A stretch of DNA of 64,000 nucleotides from Stenotrophomonas lactitubi (GTDB taxonomy: Bacteria; Pseudomonadota; Gammaproteobacteria; Xanthomonadales; Xanthomonadaceae): contig NZ_PHQX01000001.1 of NCBI RefSeq assembly GCF_002803515.1, positions 930,001 to 994,000 of the forward strand, given 5' to 3'. Numbering within the stretch: position 1 is the stretch's first letter; each line of letters starts with the position of its first letter. This document shows, one piece after another, positions 28,851 through 38,474 of this stretch. The notes under the pieces were generated by a model. It searched no databases. It was not told the DNA's origin and saw nothing but the letters and a program-made list of their open reading frames with translations. The position numbers were made by a program, and so were the translations under genes.

Positions 28851-29749
28851 AGCGGACCGATCCGCCGTGGACCACCCTCGTCGATGTTGCGACCCTGGCT
28901 GCGGTGCTGGGCGATGGGGTACGCGTGGTCGATGCCCGCGCGACCGCAAGCACTGCCGTACGCGTGGTCGATGCACGTGCATCGCTCGCCGATCCGCAGG
29001 CGGGCAATGGCCTCTATGCGCAGGGACACATTCCCGGTGCGGTGCATGCCGATCTCAACCGCGACCTGTCCGACCTGACGCGGGTCGGACATGGGCGCCA
29101 CCCGTTGCCGGACAGCGATGCGTTCGCCACACGGCTGGGGCAATGGGGCATCGGCCCCGACACGCAGGTGGTGGTGTATGACGGCAGCGATGGCAGCATG
29201 GCCGCTGCGCGACTGTGGTGGCTGCTGCGCCTGATCGGGCACACGAAGGTGGCTGTCCTTGATGGCGGCATCGCTGCCTGGCAGACCGCCGGCCAGCCGC
29301 TGGCGACCGGCAGCAGCGAGGTCGCGGCGTTGCCCGCATATCCGGGGCGTTTCGATACCAGCCAGATTGCCAGCGTCGAAGAGGTCGAGTCGCGCCTGAA
29401 GCATGCTCCGGGCTGGCTGGTCGACGCCCGCGCAGGCGAGCGTTTCCGTGGCGAGGTGGAGCCGCTGGACCCGGTCGCCGGCCATGTGCCGGGGGCAGTC
29501 AATCGACCGTTCGCATTGAACGTGATGGACGGCCGACTGCGCGACGCACAGGAACTGCGCGCCGAACTGCAGGGCGTGATCGGCAACCAGGACCCGCAGC
29601 GCGTGGTCCTGATGTGTGGCTCGGGTGTGACCGCCTGCCATCTGCTGCTGGCGATGGAAAGTGCGGGCCTGTCCGGCGCGCGCATCTATGCCGATTCCTG
29701 GAGTGGCTGGGTCAGCGACAGCAGTCGCCCGGTGGCTACCGGCGCCTGA
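28847..29749 (+). CDS. Thiosulfate/3-mercaptopyruvate sulfurtransferase, two rhodanese domains
   Basis: The 300-residue protein has two rhodanese domains. The N-terminal one contains the structural motif GHIPGAVHADLNRDL, and the C-terminal one has GHVPGAVNRPF and the active-site loop VLMCGSGVTACHLLL with the catalytic Cys. A CGSGVTA loop is usual for 3-mercaptopyruvate sulfurtransferases. Odd feature: a 39-bp tandem duplication at 28919-28996 gives VRVVDARA twice, 13 residues apart, in the first beta strand of the N-terminal domain. It is coupled to the Nudix gene by ATGA overlap. Confidence 0.88.
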   Translation: MKRTDPPWTTLVDVATLAAVLGDGVRVVDARATASTAVRVVDARASLADPQAGNGLYAQGHIPGAVHADLNRDLSDLTRVGHGRHPLPDSDAFATRLGQWGIGPDTQVVVYDGSDGSMAAARLWWLLRLIGHTKVAVLDGGIAAWQTAGQPLATGSSEVAALPAYPGRFDTSQIASVEEVESRLKHAPGWLVDARAGERFRGEVEPLDPVAGHVPGAVNRPFALNVMDGRLRDAQELRAELQGVIGNQDPQRVVLMCGSGVTACHLLLAMESAGLSGARIYADSWSGWVSDSSRPVATGA

Positions 29750-29777
29750 GCGAAGCGGGCAGATCGATTTGACGTTC

Positions 29778-29800
29778 ATCCACGCATGGCGTGGATCTAC
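29778..29800. repeat. SMAG-type palindrome (GATCCACGC subtype)
   Basis: Minus-strand GTAG then ATCCACGC-CAT-GCGTGGAT. The next 160 bp to the amidase gene are very GC-rich, contain small imperfect palindromes and hold no recognised signal. Confidence 0.65.
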
Positions 29801-29962
29801 TGGCCACCGGTTCATATCCGGGGCAGAGCCCCCTGAGTCAGGGGGCGGCCGCGAAGCGGCGGGGGTGTGGGAGCTGGTAAGCGGGGCCCGCGGTTCGCGC
29901 AGCGAAGCGTGGGAGCGACAGCGCGTATGCGATGGCGTGCACCCAGGGCGCAGCCCTGCCGA

Positions 29963-30529
29963 TCACCCCAGCGGCTGCAGCGGCACCTTGGCCAGGATCC
30001 GCTGCCACGGGAACAACGGGCCCGGATCGCGCTTGCGCGCCACGGTCACGGCCGGGTCGTCACTGGCAGGTACCTGCTCCAGGTCCAGCTGGTCGTGGCC
30101 GGCGATCTGCCGTAGCGAGGGGTACTGCAGCACCAGCGCCTGCAGCAACCGCTCCAACGCCAGCAGCTGCGCTTCGGTGTAGGGCTCGTCCATCGCCTGG
30201 TGGCGGCTGTCGAGCCAGTGCGGGTAGCGCCCCGAATTGACCAGTTCGATGCCCACCGAATCGGCATTCATGCCGCGCACGTGGTGGGCGATGCGCTCCG
30301 GCGCCACGTACTGCACCACGCTGCCGTCGCGGTCGATGTAGAAATGCCCGCTGTTGCCGGCACCGCTGTCGTACAGCACGCGCTCGCCGTACTCCCGGGC
30401 AGTCGCCAGGTCGGGCAGTTCGGTGCAGTGGATCACCACCATCGCCAGGCTGGATGGATCGCGCACGGGCAGGCGGTCGTGGTAGGGCAGCGGCTGCAGC
30501 TGCAGGCCGGGCAGGAGCGGGTTGGGCAT
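29963..30529 (-). CDS. ampD: AmpD-like N-acetylmuramoyl-L-alanine amidase
   Basis: The 188-residue protein is an amidase_2 zinc enzyme that cleaves the peptide from muropeptides during peptidoglycan recycling. Zinc ligands are His in VVIHCTELP, His in AGHDQLD-type (IAGHDQLDLEQ) and the acidic/Lys region RKRDPGPLFPW; the substrate pocket contains VRGMNADSVGIELVN. There is no signal peptide, so it should be cytosolic. In S. maltophilia a cytosolic AmpD (AmpD_I) controls AmpR-driven L1/L2 beta-lactamase expression. This gene is a candidate, but I cannot exclude the second paralogue, so the symbol is tentative. Confidence 0.8.
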   Translation of the reverse strand: MPNPLLPGLQLQPLPYHDRLPVRDPSSLAMVVIHCTELPDLATAREYGERVLYDSGAGNSGHFYIDRDGSVVQYVAPERIAHHVRGMNADSVGIELVNSGRYPHWLDSRHQAMDEPYTEAQLLALERLLQALVLQYPSLRQIAGHDQLDLEQVPASDDPAVTVARKRDPGPLFPWQRILAKVPLQPLG

Positions 30530-30601
30530 GCGGCGATGCTAGCATTGCCGAATGAAACTGCCTTCCTTTCTGCTGTCGGTCCGCTCCGTGGGAGCGCACG
30601 C

Positions 30602-31129
30602 ATGAGCCGCGGTCACTGCATCCTGTCGCACGGCTTCGAGAGCGGCCCGGAGGCGACCAAGGTCGCCGCCCTGGCCGAGGTCGCCGAGCGCCTGGGCTGG
30701 ACCCATGAACGCCCCGATTACACCGACCTGGACGCGATGAGCGAGGTCAGCCGCGTTGGTGACGTGCGCACCCGCCTGCAGCGCCTGATCGAGCGCACTG
30801 CCGCTGCTGCCGCGCAGGGGCCGGTGGTGCTGGCCGGCTCCAGCCTGGGCGCTTACATCTCGGCCATCGCCTCGCTGCAGGTACCGGTGGCCGGTCTGTT
30901 CCTGATGGTGCCGCCCACCACCATGGGCCCGATGCCGGCGCTGGATGCCGCACCGGTGCCGACCACGGTGGTGCAGGCCTGGCATGACGAGGTGGTGCCC
31001 GCCGCCGGGGTCATCGCCTGGGCGCAGGCGCGCTCGGCGCAGCTGCTGCTGGTGGACGACGGCCATCGCCTGGAGCACCACGTCGAGGCCTCCGCGCAGG
31101 CCTTCGAGCGCCTGCTGCGGCAGCTGTGA
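30602..31129 (+). CDS. Small alpha/beta hydrolase
   Basis: The 175-residue protein is a compact alpha/beta hydrolase. It opens with ILSHGFESGPEATK, has the nucleophile elbow GSSLGAYISA (Ser near residue 80), a likely acid in VQAWHDEVVPA and a C-terminal His in VDDGHRLEHHV. This is the pattern of short esterase-like proteins. Substrate unknown. ATG 30602 is chosen. It is divergent from the amidase gene across 72 bp and has no obvious functional tie to rlmKL downstream. Confidence 0.82.
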   Translation: MSRGHCILSHGFESGPEATKVAALAEVAERLGWTHERPDYTDLDAMSEVSRVGDVRTRLQRLIERTAAAAAQGPVVLAGSSLGAYISAIASLQVPVAGLFLMVPPTTMGPMPALDAAPVPTTVVQAWHDEVVPAAGVIAWAQARSAQLLLVDDGHRLEHHVEASAQAFERLLRQL

Positions 31130-31273
31130 AGCCCGGGCGCACGGCGCGCCCGCCCGCATTGACTACAATGGCAGCCCCGCCGCCCCCGGCGCGGGCCTGC
31201 CGGCCGTGCCTACGGCCCTCCCTTCCGAATGGCCCGGCTCCCTGCCGCGCCTGACCACCTGCGAACCGATCCC

Positions 31274-33412
31274 GTGAAATTTTTTGTCTCCTGCGCCAAG
31301 GGCCTGGAATACCTGCTTGCCGATGAGCTGTCGGCCCTCGGCCTGGAAAAGGCCACTGCCACCATCGCCGGCGTCAATGCCGATGGCGAACTGGAGCAGG
31401 CGCTGCGGATCGTCATGTGGTCGCGGCTGGCCAGCCGCGTACTGTGGCCGATCGACGAATTCGAATGCCCGGACGAGCAGGCGCTGTATGACGGCGTGCG
31501 CGCGCTGCCTTGGCACGAACACATCAAGCCGGAGATGACCTTGGCGGTGGACGCGCACGTGTCCGGCGACAAGATCACCCATGCCCGTTTTGCCGCGCAG
31601 CGGATCAAGGACGCCATCGTCGACCGCATGCGTGACGAAGGGCTCGAGCGCCCCTCGGTCAACACCGATCTGCCGGATGTGCGCGTCAACCTGTCGCTGC
31701 GCAAGGGCCGCGCCTCGCTGTCGATCGACCTCGGTGGTGGCCCGCTGCACCGCCGTGGCTGGCGCGGTGCTGCCCATGACGCGCCGTTGAAGGAAAACCT
31801 GGCTGCCGCGCTGCTGATGCGTGCACAGTGGCCGCGCCTGCATGCTGCCGGTGGCGGCCTGCTGGACCCGATGTGCGGCAGCGGCACCCTGCTGATTGAA
31901 GGCGCGCTGATGGCCGCCGACGTCGCTCCCGGCCTGATGCGCCATGGCAGCCTGCCGCCGAGCCGCTGGCTGGGCTTCGACAAGGCGGCCTGGAAAACCA
32001 TCCAGAGCGAAGCGCGTGATCGCGAAGCGGCCGGCTTGGCCGCGCTGAAGCCGGTCGTCCACGGCAGCGACATCGACCCGGTGGCGATCCAGGCGGCACG
32101 CGAGAACGCGGAAGTGGCCGGCGTCGCCCATGCCATCCGCTTCACCCGCGCCGATGTGGCCGACCTGCCCACCCCGGAGCAGGAGATCGGCGCGGTGGTC
32201 TGCAACCCGCCGTATGACGAGCGCCTGGCCGCCGATCCGGCGCTGTATCGCAAGCTGGGCAATGCCCTGCAGAAGGCGGTGCCGCAGTGGCGCGCCAGCC
32301 TGCTGTGCGGCAATGACGAACTGGCCTTCGCTACCGGCCTGCGTGCGGGCAAGAAGTACCAGATGTTCAATGGTGCACTGGAATGTGCACTGATCGTCTG
32401 TGACCCGATTGCGGTGCCGGGTCGCGATCCGGCACAGGTGCGCGAGCTGAGCGAAGGCGCGCAGATGGTGGCCAATCGCCTGCGCAAGAACCTGAAGAAG
32501 TTCAAGAGCTGGCGCGCGCGCGAAGGCATCACCTGTTTCCGCGCCTACGATGCCGATCTGCCGGAATACGCAGCGGCCATCGACGTGTACGAAGAGGATG
32601 GAGGTCAACGCCGCACGTTCCTGCACGTGCAGGAGTACGCCGCACCGGCGGCGATTCCCGAGAACGACGTGCGCCGTCGCCGCAATGAACTGCTGGCCGC
32701 TGCGCGCGAGGTGTTCGGCGTACCGCCGGAACAGGTGTCGATGAAGTCGCGCGAACGTGGCAAGGGCGGCAGCAAGTACGGCCGTTTCGAGCAGCGTGAT
32801 GAGTTCCTCGTGGTACGCGAGAACAACGCGCTGCTGCAGGTGAACCTGTTCGATTACCTTGATACCGGCCTGTTCCTCGACCATCGCCCGCTGCGTCGCC
32901 TGATGGCCGAGCAGGCGCGCGGCAAGCGTTTCCTCAACCTGTTCTGCTACACCGGCGTGGCCAGCGTGCAGGCGGCGGTGGCCGGTGCGGCCAGCACCAC
33001 CAGCGTCGACCTGTCGGCCACCTACCTGCAGTGGTGCTACGACAACCTGGCCTTGAACGGGCAGGGCGGCAATCAGCACCTGCTGGTGCAGGCCGATGCA
33101 ATGGCATGGCTGGAAGGCGATCGCGGCCAGTACGACGTGATCTTCTGCGACCCGCCGACGTTCTCCAACTCGGCCCGCGCCGAGGACTTCGACGTGCAGC
33201 GCGAACAGGTGAAGATGCTGCGTGCCGCCGTCGCACGACTGGCGCCGGGTGGCGTGCTGTACTTCTCCAACAACTTCCGCCGCTTCAAGCTGGAAGAGAA
33301 CGCCATCGCCGAATTCGCCCAATGCCGCGAGATCAGCGCCAGCACCATCGGCCCGGATTTCGAGCGCAACGCACGCATCCATCGTGCGTGGGAGCTGAAG
33401 CGCCTGGCGTGA
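31274..33412 (+). CDS. rlmL: 23S rRNA m2G2445 / m7G2069 bifunctional methyltransferase RlmKL
   Basis: The 712-residue protein combines two methyltransferases (702 in E. coli). The N-terminal THUMP and RlmL half has [21 protein letters not shown] and the catalytic NPPY motif in [11 protein letters not shown]. The C-terminal RlmK half has [17 protein letters not shown] and [10 protein letters not shown]. RlmL methylates G2445 N2 and RlmK methylates G2069 N7 in 23S rRNA. GTG 31274 ([19 protein letters not shown]) matches the family N terminus. ATG 31229 would add 15 residues and is a possible alternative. Monocistronic. Confidence 0.95.
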   Translation: MKFFVSCAKGLEYLLADELSALGLEKATATIAGVNADGELEQALRIVMWSRLASRVLWPIDEFECPDEQALYDGVRALPWHEHIKPEMTLAVDAHVSGDKITHARFAAQRIKDAIVDRMRDEGLERPSVNTDLPDVRVNLSLRKGRASLSIDLGGGPLHRRGWRGAAHDAPLKENLAAALLMRAQWPRLHAAGGGLLDPMCGSGTLLIEGALMAADVAPGLMRHGSLPPSRWLGFDKAAWKTIQSEARDREAAGLAALKPVVHGSDIDPVAIQAARENAEVAGVAHAIRFTRADVADLPTPEQEIGAVVCNPPYDERLAADPALYRKLGNALQKAVPQWRASLLCGNDELAFATGLRAGKKYQMFNGALECALIVCDPIAVPGRDPAQVRELSEGAQMVANRLRKNLKKFKSWRAREGITCFRAYDADLPEYAAAIDVYEEDGGQRRTFLHVQEYAAPAAIPENDVRRRRNELLAAAREVFGVPPEQVSMKSRERGKGGSKYGRFEQRDEFLVVRENNALLQVNLFDYLDTGLFLDHRPLRRLMAEQARGKRFLNLFCYTGVASVQAAVAGAASTTSVDLSATYLQWCYDNLALNGQGGNQHLLVQADAMAWLEGDRGQYDVIFCDPPTFSNSARAEDFDVQREQVKMLRAAVARLAPGGVLYFSNNFRRFKLEENAIAEFAQCREISASTIGPDFERNARIHRAWELKRLA

Positions 33413-33422
33413 ACCGACGTCT

Positions 33423-33551
33423 GGGGTCGGATCCCCTGCGCCTAGCGCAGGGGCTCTGACCCCATCAAGGTCGGTAGATCCACGCCATATGTCGATGGCG
33501 GTACGTACCTGGGGTCAGAGCCCTTGCGCTGCACGCAAGGGATCCGACCCC
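33423..33551. repeat. Two inverted GGGGTC...GACCCC palindromes
   Basis: Copies at 33423-33463 and 33511-33551 are inverted to one another. Both share ends GGGGTCGGATC and CTCTGACCCC. The inner arms differ but pair (CCCCTGCG with CGCAGGGG in one, CCCTTGCG with CGCAAGGG in the other). A half SMAG element (about 33472-33494) lies between. They sit between convergent rlmKL and the siderophore operon and could serve as a two-way terminator. Confidence 0.75.
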
Positions 33552-33562
33552 GGCGGCTTCTG

Positions 33563-33892
33563 CTACAACAACGCCACCACCAACCCGATTACCGGCAGCG
33601 CGACCGCCAGCGGTGCGATCCATTTCGGCCGGTACGGATACAGCGCGAACGCCAGCACGATGCCACCCAGCGTAAGCGCGCCGAGCCACAGCACCGGGCC
33701 CATCGCCCAGCCCTGGTCGACCACGCACAGGGCGAACGCCACGGTCAGCAGCACCCAGCCCAGCACCCGCCATTGCATGCGCCGTACCGGTGACGCCGCT
33801 GCCTTGCCGTGCAGTTCCTGCTGGTGCTTTTCCATCGCCAGCGACAGCGCGGTGAACGCTGTGAACGACAACCCCAGTACCAGCAGCATCAT
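33563..33892 (-). CDS. DUF3325 membrane protein
   Basis: The 109-residue protein has three to four helices (MMLLVLGLSFTAFTALSLAM, WRVLGWVLLTVAFALCVV, VLWLGALTLGGIVLAFALY, WIAPLAVALPVIGLVVALL) with the DUF3325 feature MEKHQQELHGK after the first helix. Members occur at siderophore receptor loci; function unknown. The MM start at 33892 overlaps the PepSY gene stop (ATGA). It is the last gene of the iron operon. Confidence 0.85.
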   Translation of the reverse strand: MMLLVLGLSFTAFTALSLAMEKHQQELHGKAAASPVRRMQWRVLGWVLLTVAFALCVVDQGWAMGPVLWLGALTLGGIVLAFALYPYRPKWIAPLAVALPVIGLVVALL

Positions 33893-35517
33893 GCGCTGGC
33901 CTCCGCTTCCACTGCATCGGCCGGTGCCTTCGTCGCTGCAGTGGCCGCCGCGCGCTTCTTCTTCTCGGCGGCACTCAGCGGCGGCGTCCAGCGCTGCATG
34001 CGCCAGCCGCACAGGGCCAGCATCGCGCCGAAGGCGATCATCGACAGATCGAAACCGGCCAATGCCCAGTCACCGTTGAACAGGGTCACGCCCAGGTGCG
34101 CGTGGGTGGTCAGCGCGTTCACTACCGGGATCAGCGCGAACGCGGCCGCGCCGATGTACAGCTGCCACGCCCACATCATCCGCTTGGGCCAGATGAAGGC
34201 CGCCAGCAGCGACGCGCCCCACGCGTAGAAGAATACGTTCGCCTCGGCGTTGGAGCGCTCGGCCAGGCCCAGCGGCAGCAGCCGGTTGCCCCAGAAATAG
34301 GCGGCAAAGGCGATCGGCAGGCCGGCCACGGCGCCGATGTTCAGTGCATCGACCAGGCGCAGGCCGAAGCCGGTGCGACCGCTCTTGGCATGCTTCGGAC
34401 GCTCCTTCACCGCCCACAGCACCACGCCGCTGGCCACCATCAGGCAGCCGGTGAGGCCGGACAGGAAGAACAGGGCGCGTACGCCCCAATCGGCGAAGCG
34501 TGCCAGGTGCAGGCCATACAGCACGCCACGGGTGGCGGTGGCGCCACCGGAAGGCGGGGTTTCCTGCAGCAGCGCGCCACTGACCATGTCGTAGCGCAGC
34601 GCGGGCGTATCGATGGACAAACGCTTGCCGTCGCGCTGGCGGATGTCGATCACCGCATTGGCAGCACCGGGGTTGGCAACGCTGAAACCAGCGACCTCGG
34701 TTCCGTGCCAGTGCGTGCGGGCACTGTCCAACAGCTGCCGCAGCGGTAGCGGTGCAGCCTTGCCTTCGGCGGGCGCGGTGACTTCGGGCAGGCCACCGAA
34801 GGCCTCCGCGTAGAAGGCATCCTGGTCGGTACCGTAGGCCGCGTTCACTCCCCACGGCAGGTACATGATCATCAACGTGACGATGCCGGTGTAGGTGATC
34901 ATCGCGTGGTAGGGCAGGGCCATCACCGCGCTGACGTTGTGGAAGTCCAGCCAGGAGCGCAGGCTCTTGTCTTTCCGGAAGGTGAAGAAGTCCTTGAAGA
35001 TCTTCTTGTGGGTGATCACGCCGGTGATGATCGCCACCAGCATGAACATCGCGCAGAAGCCCACCAGGTAGCGCGCCCACAGTACCGGGATGTAATGCAG
35101 GTCGAAGTGCAGGCGGTAGAAGAAGTCGCCGCCACGGGTCTCGCGGGCCTTCAGCTCGGTGCCGGTGTTGGGGTCCAGGGTGGCATCGCCGAAGGCGCCG
35201 CGGCGTCCCTTGCTCGGATCGGCCAGTGCCTCTGGCAACCGCCAGAACATCTGCATGGCCGGATTGCGCGGCTGCGGCAGGGTGACGAACCAGCTCTCGG
35301 CCTGTGGTGCATTGGCCAGCAGGTAGTCGGCCGCGCGCTGCGCCGCTTCGTCGGTGCTGACCGTGCTGCGCGGCAGTTCCGGGCGCATCCAGCGGCTGAT
35401 TTCCTCGCGGTAGTAGCTGGCGGTGCCGGCCATGAAGATCAGCAGCAGCAGCCAGCCGACCAGCAGGCCGGTCCAGGTGTGCAGCCAGGCCATGGATTGG
35501 CGGAATCCATTCTTCAT
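33889..35517 (-). CDS. PepSY-associated membrane protein, probable siderophore/iron reductase partner
   Basis: The 542-residue protein has an N-terminal helix (WLHTWTGLLVGWLLLLIFMAGTASYY), a PepSY region, a second helix (YLVGFCAMFMLVAIITGVITHKK) and several more at the C terminus. The pattern WLHTWTGLL...HxDLHY...H is typical of PepSY_TM proteins, whose His residues are thought to bind haem. At siderophore receptor loci they are proposed to reduce ferric siderophores at the inner membrane; that role is inferred. Start ATG 35517 is chosen, with four-base overlap to the DUF3649 gene. The C-terminal tail is a Lys/Ala-rich low-complexity segment. Confidence 0.88.
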   Translation of the reverse strand: MKNGFRQSMAWLHTWTGLLVGWLLLLIFMAGTASYYREEISRWMRPELPRSTVSTDEAAQRAADYLLANAPQAESWFVTLPQPRNPAMQMFWRLPEALADPSKGRRGAFGDATLDPNTGTELKARETRGGDFFYRLHFDLHYIPVLWARYLVGFCAMFMLVAIITGVITHKKIFKDFFTFRKDKSLRSWLDFHNVSAVMALPYHAMITYTGIVTLMIMYLPWGVNAAYGTDQDAFYAEAFGGLPEVTAPAEGKAAPLPLRQLLDSARTHWHGTEVAGFSVANPGAANAVIDIRQRDGKRLSIDTPALRYDMVSGALLQETPPSGGATATRGVLYGLHLARFADWGVRALFFLSGLTGCLMVASGVVLWAVKERPKHAKSGRTGFGLRLVDALNIGAVAGLPIAFAAYFWGNRLLPLGLAERSNAEANVFFYAWGASLLAAFIWPKRMMWAWQLYIGAAAFALIPVVNALTTHAHLGVTLFNGDWALAGFDLSMIAFGAMLALCGWRMQRWTPPLSAAEKKKRAAATAATKAPADAVEAEASA

Positions 35518-35834
35518 GCCCACGCTCCCAGCAGGCGCGAAACGCCGGCCATCAGCAGGGTGGGGGCGAGAATGCCGACCCAGGCGCGCAGCGCACTGCG
35601 GGTGGCGAACGCCCACAGCGCCGCACAGGCGGCGACCAGGATCGCCAGCAGCATGCCGGTCAGTACGGCCTGGCCGCGCGCGCCCGGCAGTGCCAGCGCG
35701 CAGAACACGGTGGTCATCGAGGCAAGCGCGTAGCCGCCGAAGATGGCGGCCAGCGATCGGGACAGCACGCCCCATCGCGGGTTGGCGAAGAAGGTGCTGG
35801 GGCGGGGGCTGGCGGTTGCGGGCGAGCGGTCCAC
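35514..35834 (-). CDS. DUF3649 membrane protein
   Basis: The 106-residue protein has three helices (LSRSLAAIFGGYALASMTTVFCALAL, LTGMLLAILVAACAALWAFA, WVGILAPTLLMAGVSRLL) and matches DUF3649, small proteins often next to PepSY proteins in iron operons. GTG 35834 gives the family length and has AGGA about six bases upstream; a longer frame to 35933 lacks such a site. It overlaps the PepSY gene by ATGA and lies about 100 bp after the receptor gene. Confidence 0.8.
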   Translation of the reverse strand: MDRSPATASPRPSTFFANPRWGVLSRSLAAIFGGYALASMTTVFCALALPGARGQAVLTGMLLAILVAACAALWAFATRSALRAWVGILAPTLLMAGVSRLLGAWA

Positions 35835-35940
35835 GGCGGTCCTGCAGGTTGAATGAAAGAGGACCGGCGCACCGAAGCGCGCCGGGGTTGGCCATCCGTG
35901 GCCGGGGCCGGTCGCAGAACCGGCGCCATCCATCAGATCG

Positions 35941-38169
35941 TCAGAGCTTCCAGCGCAGCGTCATCATCACGTTGCGCGGTTCGCCCCAGTACACGCCGTC
36001 GTAGAAACCGACGCGGTTGTAGTACTTCTTGTCCAGCAGGTTGTTCACGTTCACCTGGGCGCTGAAGTTCTCGTTGAAGCGATAGCCGGCCGACAGGTTG
36101 AGCAGGTAGATGTCACCCTGTTCGATCGCCACGCGGTCGCGCTTGCCGCTGACCAGGAAGTCCTCGCGCGGCTTGTTGCTCAGGCTCCAGATGCCGCTCT
36201 GCCAGGTCGCGCCGCCACCAATCCAGAAGCGGCCTTCGGCACCACCCGGGCGCCAGCTGGCGTTGAGGCGGAACAGATCGACCGGAACGGTGGTGTTCTG
36301 GCGAACGCCCAGCGCATTGCGGCTGACGGTGTGGGTGAACCCGGTCGACAGGTTCCAGTGCTCGCCCAGGCTGCCCTGCGCTTCGATTTCCCAGCCCTTC
36401 ACCTTGTTACCCTTGCCGGTGGAGCGGTAAGCGCTGATGCCACCGGGCAACGAGTTTTCCGGCACCGAATCATCCAGCTCGGCGACGTTGTCCTTCTCGC
36501 CCTTGAACACCGCGACCGAGGTGTTGAGCAGGCCATCGAAGAACTCGGCCTTGAGTCCGGCTTCCCACATGTCACCGACGACCGGTTCGAGGTAGTTGTT
36601 GGCCTTGTCGCGGTAATTCTGCGGCTGGAAGATGTCGGTGTAGCTGACGTAGCCGCTGAAGTAACGGTTGAAGTCGTAGATGAAGCCCGCGTACGGGGTG
36701 AGCGAGTCGTCCGGCTTGTAGCCACCGCGGGTGGTACCGGTCAGGCGGCCGGCGGCGTCGTGGGTGTAGTTCCAGCTGCGCGTTTCCCAGCTGCCGTAGC
36801 GGGCGCCGAGCACGGCGGTCAGCGGCTCGGCCAGCTGCAGGCGTGCGGCCAGGTAGGCGGCACGCTGGCGCAGTTCGTCTTCCGAGGCGAGATAGCCCAG
36901 GCGGGTGACCTGCAGCGGCGCGACGTCGCCGTTCCAGCTGCGCCAGTCCGGCACACGTTCGTAGTTGGCCGGATAAGCGGCGGTTTCACTCGCAGGCACT
37001 TCGCCCTTGCGCACCGACTGGCCGAAGCCGAACACCAGCTCGTGTTCGCGGCCGAACAACTGGAACGGACCGCCGACGTTGAAGTCGAACACCTGCATGT
37101 CGCCGTTTTCACCGAAGCTGCCGACGAAGGCAGAGATGCCACTGCCATCGGCACGCGGGTAACCGGACGCGCCGTACCAGACCGCGCCGTCGGTCTCGCG
37201 CTTGGAGCGGGTGTAGGCGAATTTCGCGGCCCAGCCATGGCCCAGCTGCTGTTCGAGGCGGGCGAACGCGCTTTTTTCGATGATCGGCCAGCTGCTCCAG
37301 CGCGCCGACAGGTTGGTCGAGCGCGGCAGGTTGGCCGGCTTGCCATCGGCGCCCCAGTACGGCACCACGCCCCAGGTCACGCCCGTAGTGCGCGGCGACT
37401 GGTACTCGTAGCCGGCTTCCAGCAGGGTGGTGTCGGTGATGTCGGCCTGGACGATGCCGTAGAAGACGTCCTTGTCCAGCTTGTACACATCGCGGAACGA
37501 ATCGCTCTGCTGCTTGGCAGCGACCACGCGGGCGCGGATGCGGCCATCCAGGGCGATGGGACCGCCGAGGTCGGCTTCCAGGCGCTGGTTGCCCCAGCGG
37601 CCGAGCGTCAGGTTGGCGCTCATCTGGAACGTATCGGTGGGGCGCTTGCGGACGAAGTTGATGGTGCCCGACGGATCACCGGCACCGGTGGTCAGGCCGG
37701 TGGCACCACGCACCACTTCGATGCGGTCGTAGATCACGCTGTCGGTGTTGGTCTTGATGTAGCCACCGAAGGTGTTGAGCATGCCATCGACCTGGAAATT
37801 GGTGATGTTGTACCCGCGCGAAACGTAGTTGATGCGTTCGCTGTCGGTGACCGACACCGCTACGCCGGTGACCTGGCCCATCACATCGGACAGGGAGAAC
37901 AGGCCCATGTCGTCCAGCCGCTGCCGGGTCACCACGGTCATCGACTGCGGGGTGTGACGCAGTGACAGGCCGAGCTTGGTTGCGGTGCTGGCCCGCTTGA
38001 CGGTGTAGCTGTCGGCAATGTCGCCATCGGCAGTGACCTGGACGGTGTCCAGGGTGCGCGCAGAGGGGTCGGCAGAACCTTCCTCAGCGTGTGCCAGCGG
38101 TGCGATCAACAGTGCGGTCACGGCCAGGGCCAGCAGGGTTGGACGGGGAGTAGTCAGGAGCGATGCCAT
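35941..38169 (-). CDS. TonB-dependent siderophore receptor
   Basis: The 742-residue outer membrane receptor has a signal peptide (LLALAVTALLIAPLAHA), a TonB-box-like stretch near LDTVQVTAD, a plug domain (KLGLSLRHTPQSMTVVTRQRL, GYNITNFQVDG, IEVVRGATGLTTGAGDPSGTINFVRKRP) and a 22-strand barrel that ends LLDKKYYNRVGFYDGVYWGEPRN...LRWKL. It is closest in style to FhuE/FoxA/FpvA receptors. The ligand cannot be inferred from sequence alone. ATG 38169 is chosen over an upstream frame to 38316 with no signal peptide. A Fur box lies about 210 bp upstream, and three accessory genes follow. Confidence 0.93.
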   Translation of the reverse strand: MASLLTTPRPTLLALAVTALLIAPLAHAEEGSADPSARTLDTVQVTADGDIADSYTVKRASTATKLGLSLRHTPQSMTVVTRQRLDDMGLFSLSDVMGQVTGVAVSVTDSERINYVSRGYNITNFQVDGMLNTFGGYIKTNTDSVIYDRIEVVRGATGLTTGAGDPSGTINFVRKRPTDTFQMSANLTLGRWGNQRLEADLGGPIALDGRIRARVVAAKQQSDSFRDVYKLDKDVFYGIVQADITDTTLLEAGYEYQSPRTTGVTWGVVPYWGADGKPANLPRSTNLSARWSSWPIIEKSAFARLEQQLGHGWAAKFAYTRSKRETDGAVWYGASGYPRADGSGISAFVGSFGENGDMQVFDFNVGGPFQLFGREHELVFGFGQSVRKGEVPASETAAYPANYERVPDWRSWNGDVAPLQVTRLGYLASEDELRQRAAYLAARLQLAEPLTAVLGARYGSWETRSWNYTHDAAGRLTGTTRGGYKPDDSLTPYAGFIYDFNRYFSGYVSYTDIFQPQNYRDKANNYLEPVVGDMWEAGLKAEFFDGLLNTSVAVFKGEKDNVAELDDSVPENSLPGGISAYRSTGKGNKVKGWEIEAQGSLGEHWNLSTGFTHTVSRNALGVRQNTTVPVDLFRLNASWRPGGAEGRFWIGGGATWQSGIWSLSNKPREDFLVSGKRDRVAIEQGDIYLLNLSAGYRFNENFSAQVNVNNLLDKKYYNRVGFYDGVYWGEPRNVMMTLRWKL

Positions 38170-38378
38170 CGGTGCGATTCCATGCAGGACAAAAAACAGG
38201 CGATGGCAAACGCACCCATGGCAGCCATGCGCTCCGCGCACGTCGCCCAGCGTGATTCCCATCGACGGTGCGCCACCTGCGGCAGGCAGGCGACCCAGTG
38301 GTCGGGGGATGTACACGGGCGAAGGGGCGGGTGGGCGCGTGCTTCCGTGCCCCGCTTGGCTAAGCGTACAACCGATCA

Positions 38379-38397
38379 GTAAATGATAGGCATTCGC
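38379..38397. promoter_or_regulatory. Fur box
   Basis: The 19 bases match the consensus of E. coli Fur (GATAATGATAATCATTATC) at 13 positions, with core AATGATA and CATT intact. The location upstream of a TonB siderophore receptor supports iron-dependent repression. Confidence 0.75.
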
Positions 38398-38474
38398 ATT
38401 TCGTTAAGCAAGCGTGACAGCCTCGGTCATCCACGCATGGCGCTGATACAACGAGATCGAGGGACACTGTCGAA

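Noticed and set aside
29801..29962. Small open frames in the GC-rich gap before the amidase gene
   Set aside because: No ribosome site, no conserved-looking sequence and several small palindromes; treated as non-coding.
31163..33382. 739-codon minus-strand frame opposite rlmKL
   Set aside because: Shadow of a gene with both methyltransferase signatures on the plus strand.
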